In this document: positions 5,352 through 6,252 of the stretch, piece by piece
How positions within the stretch are numbered: position 1 is the first letter of the stretch
Layout of the letters: each line of letters opens with the position of its first letter
Assembly: GCA_021767845.1 (NCBI GenBank)
Contig: JAASSQ010000174.1
Span: 1-6,252, forward strand
Source of the DNA: Roseovarius sp.
Lineage (GTDB): Bacteria; Pseudomonadota; Alphaproteobacteria; Rhodobacterales; Rhodobacteraceae
DNA: 6,252 nt
Reading direction: 5' to 3'
Translations under genes and position numbers: made by a program
The notes under the pieces: model-generated
Seen by the model: the letters and a program-made list of their open reading frames with translations, nothing else
Database searches by the model: none
Told to the model about the DNA's origin: nothing

Positions 5352-5897
5352 ATGGCGTATCTCATTCTCGGCCTGGCCCTGTGGATGGGCGGGCATCTGT
5401 TCAAGCGTATCGCACCGGACATGCGCGCCGGCATGGGCAATGCCGGCAAAGGGGGCGCCGCGCTGGTGATCCTTGCGGGTGTGGTGCTGATGGTGATCGG
5501 CTATGGCCGCGCGGATGGGGCGTTCTTCTGGGGGCGGCATCCGGCGACGGTGGGGATCAACAACCTGCTGATGCTGCTGTCGGTCTACATGTTCGCGGCG
5601 GCGGGCATGAAAACGGCGCTGGCGCGCAAGATGCGCCACCCGATGCTGGGCGCGGTCAAGGTCTGGGCGCTGGCGCATCTGCTGGTCAACGGTGATGTGC
5701 CGTCCTTCGTGCTGTTCGGCGGGCTGCTGGCCTGGGCGGTGGTGGAGATGATCGTCATCAACCGCTCCGAGCCGGACTGGACCCGCCCCGCGCCCGCGCC
5801 GATGTCGAAGGAGATCGCCGCGGTGGTCGGGTCGGTCGTGGTCTATGCCGCGATCTCGGCCATCCACTACTGGCTGGGCTATCCTGTTTTCGGGTGA
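5352..5897 (+). CDS. NnrU-family integral membrane protein
   Basis: This is a 181-residue inner-membrane protein of the NnrU family. The name comes from a gene near nitrite and nitric oxide reductase genes in Rhodobacter, but the biochemical function is not established. About five or six hydrophobic segments are seen: roughly 2-17, 36-52, 69-88, 100-113, 117-136 and 155-174. The conserved block RHPMLGAVKVWALAHLLVNGD (95-115) contains the RHP and AHLLxNG motifs typical of NnrU proteins and reminiscent of membrane methyltransferases of the isoprenylcysteine carboxyl methyltransferase type. The start at 5352 has GGAG 9 bases upstream, overlapping the mcl2 stop, and the gene begins 6 bases after mcl2 ends, so translational coupling is likely. 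It sits between two ethylmalonyl-CoA pathway genes and has no denitrification neighbours here, so a denitrification role is not supported by context. Confidence 0.88.
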   Translation: MAYLILGLALWMGGHLFKRIAPDMRAGMGNAGKGGAALVILAGVVLMVIGYGRADGAFFWGRHPATVGINNLLMLLSVYMFAAAGMKTALARKMRHPMLGAVKVWALAHLLVNGDVPSFVLFGGLLAWAVVEMIVINRSEPDWTRPAPAPMSKEIAAVVGSVVVYAAISAIHYWLGYPVFG

Positions 5898-5901
5898 GAT
5901 C

Positions 5902-6105
5902 ATGAAGCTCTATCGGTTCCTGTCGGCCGACGACACGTCGGAATTCTGCCACAAGGTCACCGCGGCCCTGAACAAGGGGTGGGAACTGCATGGCGGCCCG
6001 ACCTATGCCTATGACCATGCCAATGGCGTGATGCGCTGCGGACAGGCCGTGGTGAAAGAGGCCGAGGGCACCTATGACCCCGACCTGAAACTGGGAGATC
6101 AGTAG
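5902..6105 (+). CDS. DUF1737-type small protein
   Basis: The 67-residue protein starts MKLYRFLSADDTSEFCHKVTAALNKGWELHGGPTY and resembles the DUF1737 family of small proteins with no known function. The features are YRFLSADDTSEFCHKV (4-19), a helix ending in NKGWELHGGPTYAYD (24-38), and a C-terminal strand MRCGQAVVKE (44-53). It is probably a small cytoplasmic alpha/beta fold. The frame is open further upstream to 5845, but that part overlaps the end of the NnrU gene and reads as an out-of-frame shadow. ATG 5902 is 4 bases after the NnrU stop, with GGTGAG overlapping that stop, which indicates coupling. The stop is followed by only one base before the mch ATG. Tight linkage on both sides suggests a role with the mch or mcl2 product, but that is inference only. 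Confidence 0.85.
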   Translation: MKLYRFLSADDTSEFCHKVTAALNKGWELHGGPTYAYDHANGVMRCGQAVVKEAEGTYDPDLKLGDQ

Positions 6106-6106
6106 C

Positions 6107-6252
6107 ATGGCCAAGACCAATCCGGGCCGCTTTTTCGAGGATTACAGCGTCGGTGACGTGATCGAACATGCGGTACCGCGCACCGTGTCGGGGGGCGAGC
6201 GGGCGCTTTACCATGCGCTCTATCCGGCGCGGCACGCGATCTATTCCTCGGA
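6107..6252 (+). CDS. mch: MaoC-family dehydratase, probable mesaconyl-CoA hydratase, N-terminal part cut by the window edge
   Basis: Mesaconyl-CoA hydratase interconverts mesaconyl-CoA and erythro-beta-methylmalyl-CoA in the ethylmalonyl-CoA pathway; Mcl1 then cleaves the product to glyoxylate and propionyl-CoA. Only 48 residues are visible (MAKTNPGRFFEDYSVGDVIEHAVPRTVSGGERALYHALYPARHAIYSS). The FFEDYSVGDVI...RTVSGGE...LYHALYPARHAIYSS pattern is that of MaoC-like hot-dog hydratases, and FFEDYxVGDVIxHAxPRTV is what I expect for Mch. The hydratase active-site Asp/His motif is within or beyond the truncated part. The ATG at 6107 has GGGAG 9 bases upstream and lies one base after the DUF1737 stop. 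The operon with mcl2 strongly supports the specific assignment over a generic MaoC dehydratase. The family is about 340 residues, so most of the gene is missing. Confidence 0.85.
   Translation, partial: MAKTNPGRFFEDYSVGDVIEHAVPRTVSGGERALYHALYPARHAIYSS

Noticed and set aside
4416..5903. 495-codon minus-strand ORF opposite mcl2 and the NnrU gene
   Set aside because: Antisense shadow with Arg/His/Gln-rich composition; the plus-strand genes there have clear motifs and ribosome binding sites.

Overview
The window is a piece of a high-GC alphaproteobacterial chromosome, most likely from the order Rhodobacterales (Rhodobacter/Roseobacter group). The evidence is the protein sequences, the GC-rich codon use (about 70% GC in a sampled stretch of sucC), and the gene order. 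As I recall it, unverified here, Rhodobacter sphaeroides also has sucD-sucC-mdh in one direction and a permease, mcl2, an NnrU-family gene, a DUF1737 gene and mch in the other. There are no rRNA, tRNA, CRISPR or transposase genes. No stretch longer than about 300 bases lacks a gene.

Left half, minus strand (transcribed right to left): mdh (malate dehydrogenase) ends in a clear intrinsic terminator. It is followed by sucC with its own upstream regulatory region, then two small AT-rich genes (a predicted lipoprotein and an unrecognised 117-residue protein), then the start of sucD, which runs off the left edge. sucC and sucD encode the two subunits of succinyl-CoA synthetase and usually sit next to each other. 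Here they are separated by about 0.69 kb, and the two inserted genes have only about 45-47% GC. The region before sucC carries a perfect 13-bp inverted repeat built from two copies of TGTGATCACA that flank a candidate -35 box. It also carries an 8-bp hairpin that takes up the likely sucC ribosome binding site.

Right half, plus strand (divergent from mdh): a TauE/SafE-type permease, then a CitE-fold enzyme best called (3S)-malyl-CoA thioesterase (mcl2). These are followed by an NnrU-family membrane protein, a 67-residue DUF1737-type protein, and the first 48 codons of a MaoC-type protein, probably mesaconyl-CoA hydratase (mch). The last four genes are spaced 1-6 bases apart and look like one operon.

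Functionally this is a central-carbon locus. Succinyl-CoA synthetase and malate dehydrogenase belong to the TCA cycle. Malyl-CoA thioesterase and mesaconyl-CoA hydratase belong to the ethylmalonyl-CoA pathway for acetyl-CoA assimilation, whose products (malate and succinyl-CoA) enter the TCA cycle through exactly those enzymes. Most of the window is ordinary core metabolism. The parts worth a second look are the insertion inside sucC-sucD, the sucC control region, and the two uncharacterised proteins in the mcl2-mch operon.
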